64,000 nucleotides of DNA from NCBI RefSeq assembly GCF_900313035.1, contig NZ_OMPS01000036.1, positions 1 to 64,000 of the forward strand, written 5' to 3'. The notes beneath the pieces were generated by a model. That model worked only from the letters and a program-made list of their open reading frames with translations, did no database searches and had not been told where the DNA came from. A program made the translations under genes and the position numbers. Shown one piece after another: positions 1-7,981 of this stretch (its first letter is position 1; each line of letters begins with the position of its first letter). The stretch is from Ruegeria sp. EL01. Lineage in GTDB: Bacteria > Pseudomonadota > Alphaproteobacteria > Rhodobacterales > Rhodobacteraceae.

Positions 1-636
1 GGATACAAGGGCTGGATTCATGCCGATGGCTATTCCGGCTTCAACGGGTTGTTTGGAGAGAGCAAAGCCTGCGAGATGGCCTGCATGGCGCATGTCCGCC
101 GCAAATTCGTTGATGTCTTTTCCGCACAGGGGTCTTCAGTCGCCGAAGAAGCCATCCGCAGGATCGCGAAGCTCTATGCCGTGGAAAAAGAGGCACGGGG
201 TAAACTCCCGGAAGAGCGTGTCGCCTTGCGACAGCACAAAGCCAAGCCCGTCTTCGACGAACTGGAGCAATGGCTGCACGATCAATTGCCCAGGATCTCC
301 GGCAAATCGCCACTGGCGAAATCAATCCGCTATGCATTGTGTCGCCTGCCTATAGCACGATGTTTTCTGGATAGTGGCTGCCTGGAACTCGACAACAACT
401 CAGCCGAGCGCGCCGTCAAACCCGTCGCCATCGGACGCAAGAACTGGATGTTTGCCGGATCAGAAGGCGGCGGCAAAGCCATGGCCATTGCATTCACCCT
501 GATCGAAACCGCAAAACTTAATGGCGTCGATCCGCAAGCCTGGCTGACCTGGGTATTGGCACGCATCGCCGATCACAAGATCAATCGCATCGATGAACTT
601 ATGCCCTGGAATTATGCGGCAAGCGCCGCCCAATAG
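1..636 (+). CDS. tnpC: IS66 family transposase TnpC, C-terminal part (5' end outside window)
   Basis: The frame is open from base 1 and lacks a start, so the N-terminus lies outside the window. The product matches the C-terminal catalytic half of IS66 transposases: it contains [12 protein letters not shown], the AHVRRKF segment, the [12 protein letters not shown] block with the last acidic catalytic residue, the [13 protein letters not shown] segment, and the usual ending [12 protein letters not shown] transposase moves the element and has no host role. It reads directly into a truncated MFS gene, which suggests the element inserted there. The expected IS66 terminal CGCTTAC is not visible just downstream, so the right end may be degenerate. 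Confidence 0.93.
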   Translation, partial: GYKGWIHADGYSGFNGLFGESKACEMACMAHVRRKFVDVFSAQGSSVAEEAIRRIAKLYAVEKEARGKLPEERVALRQHKAKPVFDELEQWLHDQLPRISGKSPLAKSIRYALCRLPIARCFLDSGCLELDNNSAERAVKPVAIGRKNWMFAGSEGGGKAMAIAFTLIETAKLNGVDPQAWLTWVLARIADHKINRIDELMPWNYAASAAQ

Positions 637-661
637 CAGCTGATCGGCTTCACCGGACGGA

Positions 662-1030
662 CACATCCTTGATCTCCTTTGTGAACCTACGGTTCTTGCA
701 GGCTCTATTGTCTGCGCATGCGTCGGTTTGTTGGTTGTGGCCAGTTCCCAGTCCATGTTCTTTGTTATTTTTGGAGCCGCTGTGATCGGTATCGGCGTTG
801 CAGTAGTGTACCCAGTGTCTCTTTCGATAGCGGCCCGGAGATCCGAAAGGCCAGAACGAGACGTGGCAACAATGTCCTTCATATGTTTTGCTAGCCTAAC
901 GGCAAGTCCTGCCGCTGTAGGGGCCTTGGGCGAGATGTATGGGCTTCGAGTAACTTTCGGATTATTCGCTTGCATCTCACTTCTCGCGCTGTTCCTTCTC
1001 CCGATCGTTGGTGCAAGAAGTGACAAATAG
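662..1030 (+). pseudogene. MFS transporter, C-terminal fragment
   Basis: The open frame upstream of the first possible start (TTG at 728) begins near the IS66 end and reads GHILDLLCEPTVLAG, an MFS-like loop, followed by about three hydrophobic helices and a basic tail ending VGARSDK. A whole MFS protein has around 400 residues and 12 helices; only about 120 residues remain. The 5' part seems to have been lost or displaced by the adjacent IS66 insertion. Substrate cannot be told. It may still be translated from TTG 728, but function as a transporter is unlikely. Confidence 0.7.
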
Positions 1031-1062
1031 GACGCGGCATTAAGAAAGCTTGGGATCGAACC

Positions 1063-1458
1063 ATGCGTTTTGTGAACCCCCTCCCTTTTGTATCGGACAT
1101 GTCTCGGTCAGTAGTTTTCTACCGGGAGGTTCTTGGTCTAAGTGTGATTGCTGATCACGGCAATTTCGTTCAGTTCGGCAACGGGTTTGCGCTCCATGAC
1201 GGGTCAACGCTTCTTCAAACAATCTTTGGAAACGCCAATGCCGCTGAGAAACCTTATGGTCGGAAGAATTTCGTCCTATATTTTCAAGTTGAAGACATCG
1301 AGGCAACAGCTGCAGAGATCGAATCCAAAGTTGATTTGATACATTCGCTGTGTCAACAAACATGGGGAGAGAGGGTCTTCCGGTTCCGCGATCCTGATGG
1401 GCACATCATCGAGATTGGTGAGGCGCAGCAGGGCTCGAAGCGAAAAAAGACAACTTAG
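1063..1458 (+). CDS. VOC family (glyoxalase/bleomycin resistance-like) protein
   Basis: A 131-residue protein, the usual size of a single-domain vicinal oxygen chelate protein. It starts MRFVNPLPFVSDMSRSVVFYREVLGL, the typical first beta-alpha-beta unit, and ends with FRFRDPDGHIIEIGE, the second unit with the conserved metal-ligand-type Glu. Members are metal-dependent lyases, dioxygenases or antibiotic-binding proteins, so the substrate is open. It lies 32 bp after the MFS fragment on the same strand, so the two may once have been an efflux/resistance pair. That link is inference. Confidence 0.85.
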   Translation: MRFVNPLPFVSDMSRSVVFYREVLGLSVIADHGNFVQFGNGFALHDGSTLLQTIFGNANAAEKPYGRKNFVLYFQVEDIEATAAEIESKVDLIHSLCQQTWGERVFRFRDPDGHIIEIGEAQQGSKRKKTT

Positions 1459-1590
1459 AGTGAAAGAGATCGGCATTGAAGTCAGGCATGTCGTTGCCTC
1501 AAGATATACGTTCGGGCCAATCTCTTGAATTGCTAGGCCTCCGTTCTCTGATCTTTGCATCTATCCTCGTCGCCCAAAATCCACGTGCTG

Positions 1591-2049
1591 CTATATTCGA
1601 TCAGGAAGTCCCCTACCGTTGTTCCACCAGCGATTCGGGTTTTCACTTTGCGGATCGTAGGCAGCGCGGCTTGCCCAATCCTCTCTGACAAAAATCACCG
1701 GTTCTTCGTAGTGATGAGCGTAGATGATGGCATCCATAACTTTTGAGAGAATGCCCAAGTCCCGCTCAACGGATATCTTTAACTCAACCATGGGGTAATT
1801 TTCAGTTTCGCCTGCCTCAAACCCCTCTACATGCGCTGTCGTTGTCGAGTCAGGCTCGGGCTGCGATGTTTCTTTCCCAGTAGCTGAAATACTCGCATTA
1901 CGTTGATACCGGCCGAAGCTCAATGAATGAACTTTCATGACTTCATCCAAAATACGATCTGTATCTTCCGGCAGTGTCTGAACCTCAACGGTCCACACGG
2001 GAACGAGTGCACCAGATCGGGCTCTATACTCTGTCAAATCAACCATCAA
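1591..2049 (-). CDS. small CutA/NIF3-like (PII-fold) protein, paralog of the 2961-3428 product
   Basis: A 152-residue soluble protein. Its C-terminal half has AIIYAHHYEEPVIFVRE followed by a W, SR, Y and the NPNRWWN end block. The H-x-EEP pattern resembles the HPYEEP/HPYE segment of NIF3 insertion domains and CutA, which adopt a PII-like fold. No catalytic residues are assignable. It closes an apparent operon with the EamA permease and a paralog sharing the HxEEPxI...NPxxxWN pattern. A 150-bp stretch of this gene is copied at 13797-13946. The fold assignment is inference from a motif; the function is unknown. Confidence 0.6.
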   Translation of the reverse strand: MMVDLTEYRARSGALVPVWTVEVQTLPEDTDRILDEVMKVHSLSFGRYQRNASISATGKETSQPEPDSTTTAHVEGFEAGETENYPMVELKISVERDLGILSKVMDAIIYAHHYEEPVIFVREDWASRAAYDPQSENPNRWWNNGRGLPDRI

Positions 2050-2112
2050 GAGATCTCCATTTTTATTTCGTATGGGTTTGCTTTGTCGCCTTGTCTTCTG
2101 ATCGCGCGGTCT

Positions 2113-2964
2113 TCATTTCTGATCACACGTGGCGAGCACCACCGCGATGAGAACCAGCGCACCGCCTGCGATGGTGCGAATATGTGGAACTTCAGAAAGA
2201 ATTAGAAACGCCAGAACTGGTGCCAGAGGAACCTCAAGTGTGCTCAAGAGCGCGGTCTGTCCTGATGGAACGCGCTTTGCTCCTTCGGCGAGTGTTACTG
2301 ATGCTATGGCGAAGACCAGACCAAACGCACTGAGTATCAGAATTTCGGAAACCGGGATTCCGAGTGGATTGCCCAGAAAAAACGCAACTGGTACGAGCAA
2401 TAAAGAAGACAGGGCTGATGGTCCTGCGCCGGGTGTAGATGGAAACCGACGATAAATTACCATCAGAATAGCCATGGCAACGGCCATTCCCAATGCAAGA
2501 AGGTCACCGCGAAGGTTGATCTGGCCCAATGACCCCGAGACTATGATCGCGACACCCGCAAGTGCGAGCAGCGAACCGGCAATAACCGTTCTGGAGGCCT
2601 TTTCGCCAATCCACACCCACGCCAGCAGCGCCGCCAACATCGGTGCCACCGCATAAATTAATGATACGTTGGCGATTGTGGTCAGTTTGAAGGCGGCTAT
2701 GAAAGCCGCGGTGCCAAGTGCACCGACGGCGGCCACCGCGACGCCGCTGATCCCCATCTTCGGGAAATTGTCATGGATCTGACCACGATGCCAAACCCAC
2801 AATGTTGTGAATCCGGCAGAGAACACGCCCCGCCAGAAGATAATATCCCATGGTGCCGTCTGCACACCTTTGGAAAAAAGCCCGGCTGTGCTGAAGGTAA
2901 TCGCAGAGACAACGACAAGCATGATGCCCAGCCTGTATTGCGAGCGTGTTGCCTGCTCAATCAT
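2113..2964 (-). CDS. EamA/DMT family permease
   Basis: A 283-residue protein with about ten hydrophobic helices arranged as two repeats of five, the size and layout of drug/metabolite transporters of the EamA type. The second repeat contains SALSSLLLVPVAFFLG and ends with a helix followed by a short ATCDQK tail. DMT permeases exchange or export small metabolites at the inner membrane. Its ATG overlaps the stop of the upstream CutA-like gene by 4 bp (ATGA), so they are co-translated. Being bracketed by two related small soluble proteins is unusual and suggests those proteins sense or deliver the substrate. Confidence 0.88.
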   Translation of the reverse strand: MIEQATRSQYRLGIMLVVVSAITFSTAGLFSKGVQTAPWDIIFWRGVFSAGFTTLWVWHRGQIHDNFPKMGISGVAVAAVGALGTAAFIAAFKLTTIANVSLIYAVAPMLAALLAWVWIGEKASRTVIAGSLLALAGVAIIVSGSLGQINLRGDLLALGMAVAMAILMVIYRRFPSTPGAGPSALSSLLLVPVAFFLGNPLGIPVSEILILSAFGLVFAIASVTLAEGAKRVPSGQTALLSTLEVPLAPVLAFLILSEVPHIRTIAGGALVLIAVVLATCDQK

Positions 2965-3428
2965 TCCTCATGCACCTTCTCAGAAATAGCCGTCCCATGA
3001 ATGGCCTGCGCATCGGGGCGGTTCCAATACTTGCTCGGATTGTCTTTATTGCCGGTATAGTTGGACCGTGTGCCCCAGCACTCACTAATGCGTATTGTCG
3101 GCTCTTCATGGACATGATTTGCGAAGATGATCGAAAGTGTTTGCTCAAGACGCTGCGTATCCTGTGCGATAGAAATTGTAATATCTACAACAGGCACGGA
3201 CTGAATCGTTTGCTCGGCCCCGGCATGCGACCCTTCCAAAGCGCGAAACTGCTGTTCGCTTGCTGCCGACACGTGCAAGCAGCAGTCATAATGTCCCTGC
3301 TTCAGGTCAACACCCTTGCCTAACGCTTCGAGCAAAGACTCTTTTCCCTGCACAGGCGTCTGGATGACCATCACCCATTCCTTTTCCAGAAAAGCATCTT
3401 CCAAATCCACTTCTGCCAAACCGACCAT
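2961..3428 (-). CDS. small CutA/NIF3-like (PII-fold) protein, first gene of operon
   Basis: A 155-residue soluble protein. The C-terminal part reads IIFANHVHEEPTIRISECW, then TRSNY and DNPSKYWNR, matching the spacing in the product of 1591-2049 although the N-terminal halves have diverged. The HxxEEPxI core resembles CutA and NIF3-insert PII-like folds. It overlaps the EamA start and is the promoter-proximal gene. A winged-helix regulator starts 71 bp away on the other strand. No enzyme residues are recognised; a sensing or binding role is a guess from fold and context. Confidence 0.6.
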   Translation of the reverse strand: MVGLAEVDLEDAFLEKEWVMVIQTPVQGKESLLEALGKGVDLKQGHYDCCLHVSAASEQQFRALEGSHAGAEQTIQSVPVVDITISIAQDTQRLEQTLSIIFANHVHEEPTIRISECWGTRSNYTGNKDNPSKYWNRPDAQAIHGTAISEKVHEE

Positions 3429-3499
3429 TTGCTTCCCTCTACTCGTTTTCTAGGTTCTAGCAGTTGACGCGAGCAGCATACTTCGGTTATTTCCGAACT

Positions 3500-4213
3500 A
3501 TGCATGACGAACCTCCCATGTCGCGGGTGGGTGCTCTAATCGGTTCCCCGGCACGCGCATTGATACTGACCGAGCTTTTTGATGGCCGGGCGCTAACGGC
3601 CACCGAGCTCGCCAGTGTTGCGAGTGTTTCCCCCGCAACAGCAAGCGAACATCTGGGTCTTTTGTTGGCAGGTGGGTTGGTTACTCGAGAAAAGAGTGGG
3701 CGGCATAGCTACTACCGTCTCGCTTCACCCGAAATTGCAAGCGCGCTTGAGCAACTGGCCGTACAAACAGCAAACGTCGGCTCCGCAGCGAAGTCCATTC
3801 GAAAAACCCTTACACGTACACCAATCCAAAGTGCACGAATGTGCTATGATCACATTGCCGGGCGTCTGGGGGTGTCGATTGCAGATGCTTTGTTGAAAAA
3901 AGGCGCCTTGATCGCATTAGACACAGATTACGAACTCACCCCAGAAGGTGAAATGTTGTTTGAGTCATGGGGTATAAATCCTACAGATCTGAGACGATCG
4001 AAACGGGTTTTCGCCCAACAGTGCTTGGATTGGAGTGAACGCCGCCATCATGTCTCCGGTGCTGTCGGGGCCGCGCTGGCCAAACTCGCGCTCGAGAAAG
4101 GCTGGATAGCACGCGCTAAAGAACGCCGGGTTCTGGTCGTCACACCGTTTGGGCAGCGAGAGTTGAAAACCCACCTCGGTATTTCATATGACCAGGTTGA
4201 GAAAAGGGCTTAG
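3500..4213 (+). CDS. ArsR-type winged-helix transcriptional regulator with C-terminal extension
   Basis: From ATG 3500 (alternative ATG 3518) the protein has 237 residues. The first 90 carry an ArsR-like wing: RALILTELFDGRALTATELA, then SPATASEHLGLLLAGGLVTREKSGRHSYYRLA. The rest, with CYDHIAGRLGVSIADALLKKGA, is a second domain seen in longer ArsR-like regulators, of unknown ligand. An upstream TTG at 3464 is less likely because it adds poorly conserved residues into the promoter gap. The divergent arrangement suggests it controls the CutA-like/EamA operon. Confidence 0.82.
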   Translation: MHDEPPMSRVGALIGSPARALILTELFDGRALTATELASVASVSPATASEHLGLLLAGGLVTREKSGRHSYYRLASPEIASALEQLAVQTANVGSAAKSIRKTLTRTPIQSARMCYDHIAGRLGVSIADALLKKGALIALDTDYELTPEGEMLFESWGINPTDLRRSKRVFAQQCLDWSERRHHVSGAVGAALAKLALEKGWIARAKERRVLVVTPFGQRELKTHLGISYDQVEKRA

Positions 4214-4545
4214 AACTCGGTCGCGTTCCTAGGTCAGATTTTAGATCTTTGTATAGAATGTATCGCACAGTTTCTTGAAACATGGATTGTTCGACCGGAG
4301 TAAGATGCACTAGCAGAACGCAACTTGCATGAACAAATGCGCACAACGATACGATCGCGAAAGTTAAATACCGAAGAAGTCCACTATCAGAATCAGGCTT
4401 GAGACTTCAAGTTGCCTATCGAACATTATCGGACAGTTGCTGAAGGTTTCGTACTGCCAACTACCAAGCATCAACTACTACTTAGGTCGTGTTGACAAAA
4501 GGGATTCACAATTTGGGTCAGGCGTGATTCAAGCTGGTATCTGCT

Positions 4546-4956
4546 ATGGAGAGCCGCTTGCCCCGAGACCTGATGAGCGACGAGGAATGGTCGCTGTTTG
4601 AACACTTCATTTTTGCGGTTCGTGCCCCCAACGGGCGCAAACCCTCGAACCATCGCCTTGTTCTGGATGGGGAATTCTGGATTGCGCGCACCGGATCGCC
4701 TTGGCGGGACCTGCCCGAAGAGTTCGGCAAATGGTCAAGCGTTTACAGGCAGTTCCGGCGTTGGACATTGGCAGGGCTGTGGGAGGATATACTCGAGGCC
4801 CTGAACCATAGCGGGGCAGTTCCGGACGCCCTGCAAATGATCGACAGTACCGTCATCCGCGCTCACCACCAGGAAGCAGGCGCAAAAGGGGGGCTCCGAG
4901 ACAGGGTTTTGGCCGTTCAAGAAGTGGGTTCACGACCAAGATCCACCTCCGCGTAA
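4546..4956 (+). CDS. IS5 family transposase, first frame (OrfA)
   Basis: A 136-residue product with the IS427-type N-terminus: LPRDLMSDEEWSLFEHF, then FWIARTGSPWRDLPEEFGKWSSVYRQFRRW and the first catalytic Asp in MIDSTVIRAHH. After AKGG the reading leaves the family consensus, because the continuation GFGRSRSGFTTKIHLRVNAHG is encoded in the -1 frame. Full transposase therefore needs a -1 shift at the A4G6 run at 4884-4893. This arrangement is normal in this IS group and is not by itself a sign of decay. Confidence 0.9.
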   Translation: MESRLPRDLMSDEEWSLFEHFIFAVRAPNGRKPSNHRLVLDGEFWIARTGSPWRDLPEEFGKWSSVYRQFRRWTLAGLWEDILEALNHSGAVPDALQMIDSTVIRAHHQEAGAKGGLRDRVLAVQEVGSRPRSTSA

Positions 4957-4967
4957 ACGCGCACGGA

Positions 4968-5333
4968 TTGCCTATGAGAACGGACATCACACCGGGCCAA
5001 ACGTCAGACCATCTGGGGTTTGATCTGGTGATGTATGATAATTTGCCTGAGCCGCGCGTGCTATTGGCGGATCGGGGCTATGATGCTGATCGTATTCGCA
5101 AAACCATGCATGAGCGCAATGTGCTGACCCAAATTCCGATGCGCAAAACCCGCAAGATACGCGTCGGTGTGGATCACGGGCTTTACCGTCTTCGAAACAT
5201 GGTCGAGCGCTGCTTCAACAAGCTCAAAAACGCCCGCCGCGTTGCCACCCGCTACGACAAAACCGCAGAAAGCTATCTCGGCTTCATCGACATAACATCA
5301 ATCCGCCTCTGGGTCCGCCATTTGTCAACATGA
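4968..5333 (+). CDS. IS5 family transposase, second frame (OrfB)
   Basis: The C-terminal part of the DDE transposase, with LPEPRVLLADRGYDADRIR holding the second catalytic Asp and YRLRNMVERCFNKLKNARRVATRYDK holding the last Glu. The frame is open upstream of the first start to the slippery site at 4884-4893, so the natural product is an OrfAB fusion, not a protein starting at 4968. The stop lies inside the right inverted repeat, as usual in compact IS5 elements. Confidence 0.9.
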   Translation: MPMRTDITPGQTSDHLGFDLVMYDNLPEPRVLLADRGYDADRIRKTMHERNVLTQIPMRKTRKIRVGVDHGLYRLRNMVERCFNKLKNARRVATRYDKTAESYLGFIDITSIRLWVRHLST

Positions 5334-5366
5334 CCTAAGCGTTCATCAGCCCGCAAACGATCTGGA

Positions 5367-5993
5367 TCAGTTTTCAGCAAAAGCGAGTGCAACCGCAGAA
5401 ACCTGGGTTGCTATCTCAATCTCATCACGCGAGGCTGCCCCTTGGCCCTGCAAGGCTAGCCTGGCGGATGCACCTATCAACTCTAGCAACAAAATTGCCA
5501 CTATCGTGGGGTTTATGGATATTGAAGGACGCGCCCGTTTTAATGAATGACCAATGAATCGGCCAATCTTTTCGTTTTCCTGGTTGCAAAGTTCAGACAG
5601 CTCCGGCGAGCTCCGGGCACCCATCCAGACAGCAGGCAAAACTGGATCATCCAAAAACAACTGAAAGTACTTGCTTACCAGTGTTTGCACTGCGGCCATC
5701 AAGTCACTCTGACTTTCCACCGAGCTGAACAATTGTTGGACAAGTCGGTGAATGTCTTCGTGGTGAAGTTCTATCAGGGAGACCATGATCGCCGATTTTC
5801 CTGAGAAGTATCGGTAGATTGCGCTCCGCTTCATCCCAGCGCGGTGCGCGATTTCGTTCATAGTTAGGTTCTCATATCCGCCTTCCAGAATGCCCTGCCG
5901 AGTTGCGTCCAGCACTTGATCAACTCGTTGAATACTACGCGATTGTGTCGGTTTCCGCCGATAATAGGTTTCAGTTTGATCATCTTTCTTCAT
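5367..5993 (-). CDS. TetR family transcriptional regulator
   Basis: A 208-residue protein. Residues about 25-70 form the TetR helix-turn-helix: LDATRQGILEGGYENLTMNEIAHRAG followed by KRSAIYRYFSGKSAIMVSLIE. The C-terminal 130 residues are helical and would bind a ligand not identifiable from sequence. It is divergent from the deacetylase/C45/MFS operon with about 120 bp between the starts, and that gap holds a dyad (6038-6083). A role as local repressor of the operon is inferred from this geometry. Confidence 0.9.
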   Translation of the reverse strand: MKKDDQTETYYRRKPTQSRSIQRVDQVLDATRQGILEGGYENLTMNEIAHRAGMKRSAIYRYFSGKSAIMVSLIELHHEDIHRLVQQLFSSVESQSDLMAAVQTLVSKYFQLFLDDPVLPAVWMGARSSPELSELCNQENEKIGRFIGHSLKRARPSISINPTIVAILLLELIGASARLALQGQGAASRDEIEIATQVSAVALAFAEN

Positions 5994-6037
5994 TCGGCAC
6001 GCAATCTCTCAAGGTGTTGCTGTAAGAGATTGACAAA

Positions 6038-6083
6038 AACGTGACGGGTTGTCATCTATTAAAACACAACATAGTGTCACGTT
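6038..6083. promoter_or_regulatory. dyad in the TetR/deacetylase divergent promoter
   Basis: The arms AACGTGAC (6038-6045) and GTCACGTT (6076-6083) form a perfect 8-bp inverted repeat with a 30-bp centre. A TTGACA at 6030-6035 could be a -35 element reading toward the deacetylase. Position and symmetry make this a candidate TetR operator. TetR operators are often more compact, so the exact site is uncertain. Confidence 0.45.
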
Positions 6084-6116
6084 AGTAGTAGAATCACTCA
6101 CACTGTGGAGACCTTA

Positions 6117-6914
6117 ATGTCTGAAACAAAAACCCAAGCTACACTTACCTTTGATTTTGACGCAGAATCCCTCTGGATGTCTTTGGGGCAAATGTCTCCC
6201 CAGCCTATGTCGCGCGGGAAATATGGCGCACAGGTTGGAATCGAGCGCATCTTGTCCCTGCTTGAACGTGAATCCATCCCCGCAACGTTCTTTGTGCCGG
6301 GAGAAACAGCGCGTCGTCACCCAGACAAAGTACGTGCAATCGTCGACGCCGGCCATGAAATTGGACATCACGGAGACGTCCACGAGGCCCCGGCAACTCT
6401 CGCGATCGATGAGGAAAGAAAGTGTATGGCGCGGGGGATAGAAGCACTGGTAGATGTCACCGGGAAACGACCGAATGGCTATCGGTCTCCATCCTGGGAC
6501 TTCAGTGAAAATACGCTGGGTTTGCTGAAAGAATTCGAGTTTGAGTGGGACAGCAGCTTAATGGCCGATGACTTTCGGATTTACGAGCTGGAAGATGCAG
6601 GAGGCGACGGAACAGGTATCACCGAATTGCCGGTTTCATACGAACTAGATGATGCGCCATACTACCTCTTTGCATTTATGCCGGTTTATCTGGCTGGCAT
6701 GAGCGACCCAGATAAAGTCCTGCGTATTTGGGAAAGTGAGTACAGGGGAGCGGCTGAAATTTCAGGCCTGTTCAATCTGACAATGCACCCACAGATCACC
6801 GGGCGTTACTCAAGGATGCAGGTTCTGGAGCGGCTGATTAAAACAATCAAAGATAGCGGCCAAGCTGAATTCGTGACCTGCTCCGACGCCGTATCGAATT
6901 TGAAAAGCCGTTGA
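6117..6914 (+). CDS. polysaccharide deacetylase (NodB-type) family protein
   Basis: A 265-residue protein from ATG 6117, preceded by GGAGAC as ribosome site; a GTG at 6105 is the alternative start. The NodB signature is clear: TLTFDFDAES with the catalytic/metal Asp, IPATFFVPGE, then AGHEIGHHGDVHEAP with the metal His pair, and YRSPSWDFS. Such enzymes hydrolyse N-acetyl amides on glycans, but this cytosolic-looking subgroup without signal peptide also includes cyclic-imide hydrolases and PuuE-type allantoinases. With a C45 hydrolase downstream, amide or cyclic-amide hydrolysis of a small molecule is as likely as glycan deacetylation. Confidence 0.85.
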   Translation: MSETKTQATLTFDFDAESLWMSLGQMSPQPMSRGKYGAQVGIERILSLLERESIPATFFVPGETARRHPDKVRAIVDAGHEIGHHGDVHEAPATLAIDEERKCMARGIEALVDVTGKRPNGYRSPSWDFSENTLGLLKEFEFEWDSSLMADDFRIYELEDAGGDGTGITELPVSYELDDAPYYLFAFMPVYLAGMSDPDKVLRIWESEYRGAAEISGLFNLTMHPQITGRYSRMQVLERLIKTIKDSGQAEFVTCSDAVSNLKSR

Positions 6915-6916
6915 AC

Positions 6917-7981
6917 ATGGTGGAAATTCAAGATGTTCCCTTGATCGAGGCGGCCGGAACTCCGGCCGCAATCGGTTACAGTATCGGTGAACAAAGCCGC
7001 GACCAAATCTCCGCGACGATTGATCTATATGCAGAGATATTTGCGAGACCCAAGGACGAGATTTTCCGCGCTGCAGAGCATTTTCGGGTTCAGATTGAGC
7101 GTTTTGCCCCCAGTTTGTCCGAAGAAATCTCGGCCATGGCTGAGGCCGCAAAGGTAGATCGCCGTTGGCTATTTACCTTAAATGCGCGCAGCGAACTTCT
7201 TTCCGCGCTTGCGGTCGGCGAATGTACTTCTGTCCATTTCACCGAGACACCTTTCCTGGGCCAAAATTGGGACTGGCTGGAGCCGCTCGAAGAACTGATG
7301 ATGTTACAGCGGATAACCGACACCACTGGCCACACAACGTTGATGCTAACTGAGCCGGGAATCGTTGGAAAAATAGGTCTGAATTCTGCTGGGATTGGTG
7401 TCTGCCTCAACTTCCTGCCGACCTCAAATCCAACCCTTGGCGTTCCTACACACATATTGTTGCGTCATCTCCTATCAGCGAGAACTTGGTCCGAACTACA
7501 AGTCATCGTCGGTCGTGCTGGTAGTGGGAGATCGGCCAATCTACTCATCGCCGACGAAACAGGCAGAAGCTTAAACATCGAGTTTGATGGATTGAACGCG
7601 CGAACATATGAAGCTGGACCAAAGGCGACTGCGCATACAAACCACTATCTCGCATCCGAAATCCCAGTTGCTGAAGTGTTGTTCGAGAATTCCAATGCAC
7701 GACTCAACAGAGCGAGGGTGCTTGTGGAAAACCTCGAAGATCTTGGTCTAAAGCAGCTAAAAACACTACTTTCCGACACCTCAGACCAGAAGAACCCCAT
7801 TCTTGCGCCCTATAGAGAGATCCCAGCCTTCCGCGGAAAGCTCGGGACGGACTGCTCGATCGCCATGGATCTTGAGCGTCGTCAGATGCACTTTCGACGC
7901 GGCAATGATCCACGTTCCCTTTTTGAGGGTCTGCCCGTGCAAGTGGATTTTGCAGATAGAAAAGAGGGTACTGCGATATGA
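6917..7981 (+). CDS. C45 family autoproteolytic acyltransferase/hydrolase
   Basis: A 354-residue protein in the family of acyl-CoA:6-aminopenicillanate acyltransferase, N-terminal-nucleophile enzymes that cleave themselves before a Cys. Cys103 in VGECTSVHF is the candidate nucleophile, followed by FLGQNWDW, KIGLNSAGIGVCLNFL and the late AHTNHYLA segment, all typical. It has 354 residues and no signal peptide. ATG 6917 follows the deacetylase stop by 2 bp, and its own stop overlaps the MFS start (ATGA). It probably hydrolyses or transfers an acyl group on an amide; the substrate is unknown. Confidence 0.88.
   Translation: MVEIQDVPLIEAAGTPAAIGYSIGEQSRDQISATIDLYAEIFARPKDEIFRAAEHFRVQIERFAPSLSEEISAMAEAAKVDRRWLFTLNARSELLSALAVGECTSVHFTETPFLGQNWDWLEPLEELMMLQRITDTTGHTTLMLTEPGIVGKIGLNSAGIGVCLNFLPTSNPTLGVPTHILLRHLLSARTWSELQVIVGRAGSGRSANLLIADETGRSLNIEFDGLNARTYEAGPKATAHTNHYLASEIPVAEVLFENSNARLNRARVLVENLEDLGLKQLKTLLSDTSDQKNPILAPYREIPAFRGKLGTDCSIAMDLERRQMHFRRGNDPRSLFEGLPVQVDFADRKEGTAI

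Larger units (their letters stand above)
4485..5335 (+). mobile_element. IS5 family element (IS427-type, two overlapping frames), apparently complete
   Basis: Both ends carry near-perfect inverted repeats: GGTCGTGTTGACAAA on the left and TTTGTCAACATGACC on the right differ by one base. Each end is flanked by TA (4483-4484 and 5336-5337), the 2-bp duplication of this IS group. The 851-bp length fits. Between the two transposase frames lies a slippery A4G6 run at 4884-4893, in the correct phase (A AAA GGG) for -1 frameshifting. Complete ends and clean frames suggest a recent, possibly active copy. Confidence 0.9.

Noticed and set aside
460-1026. 188-residue minus-strand frame over the IS66 end and MFS fragment
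   Set aside because: Antisense shadow of two recognised genes; composition is not that of a real protein.
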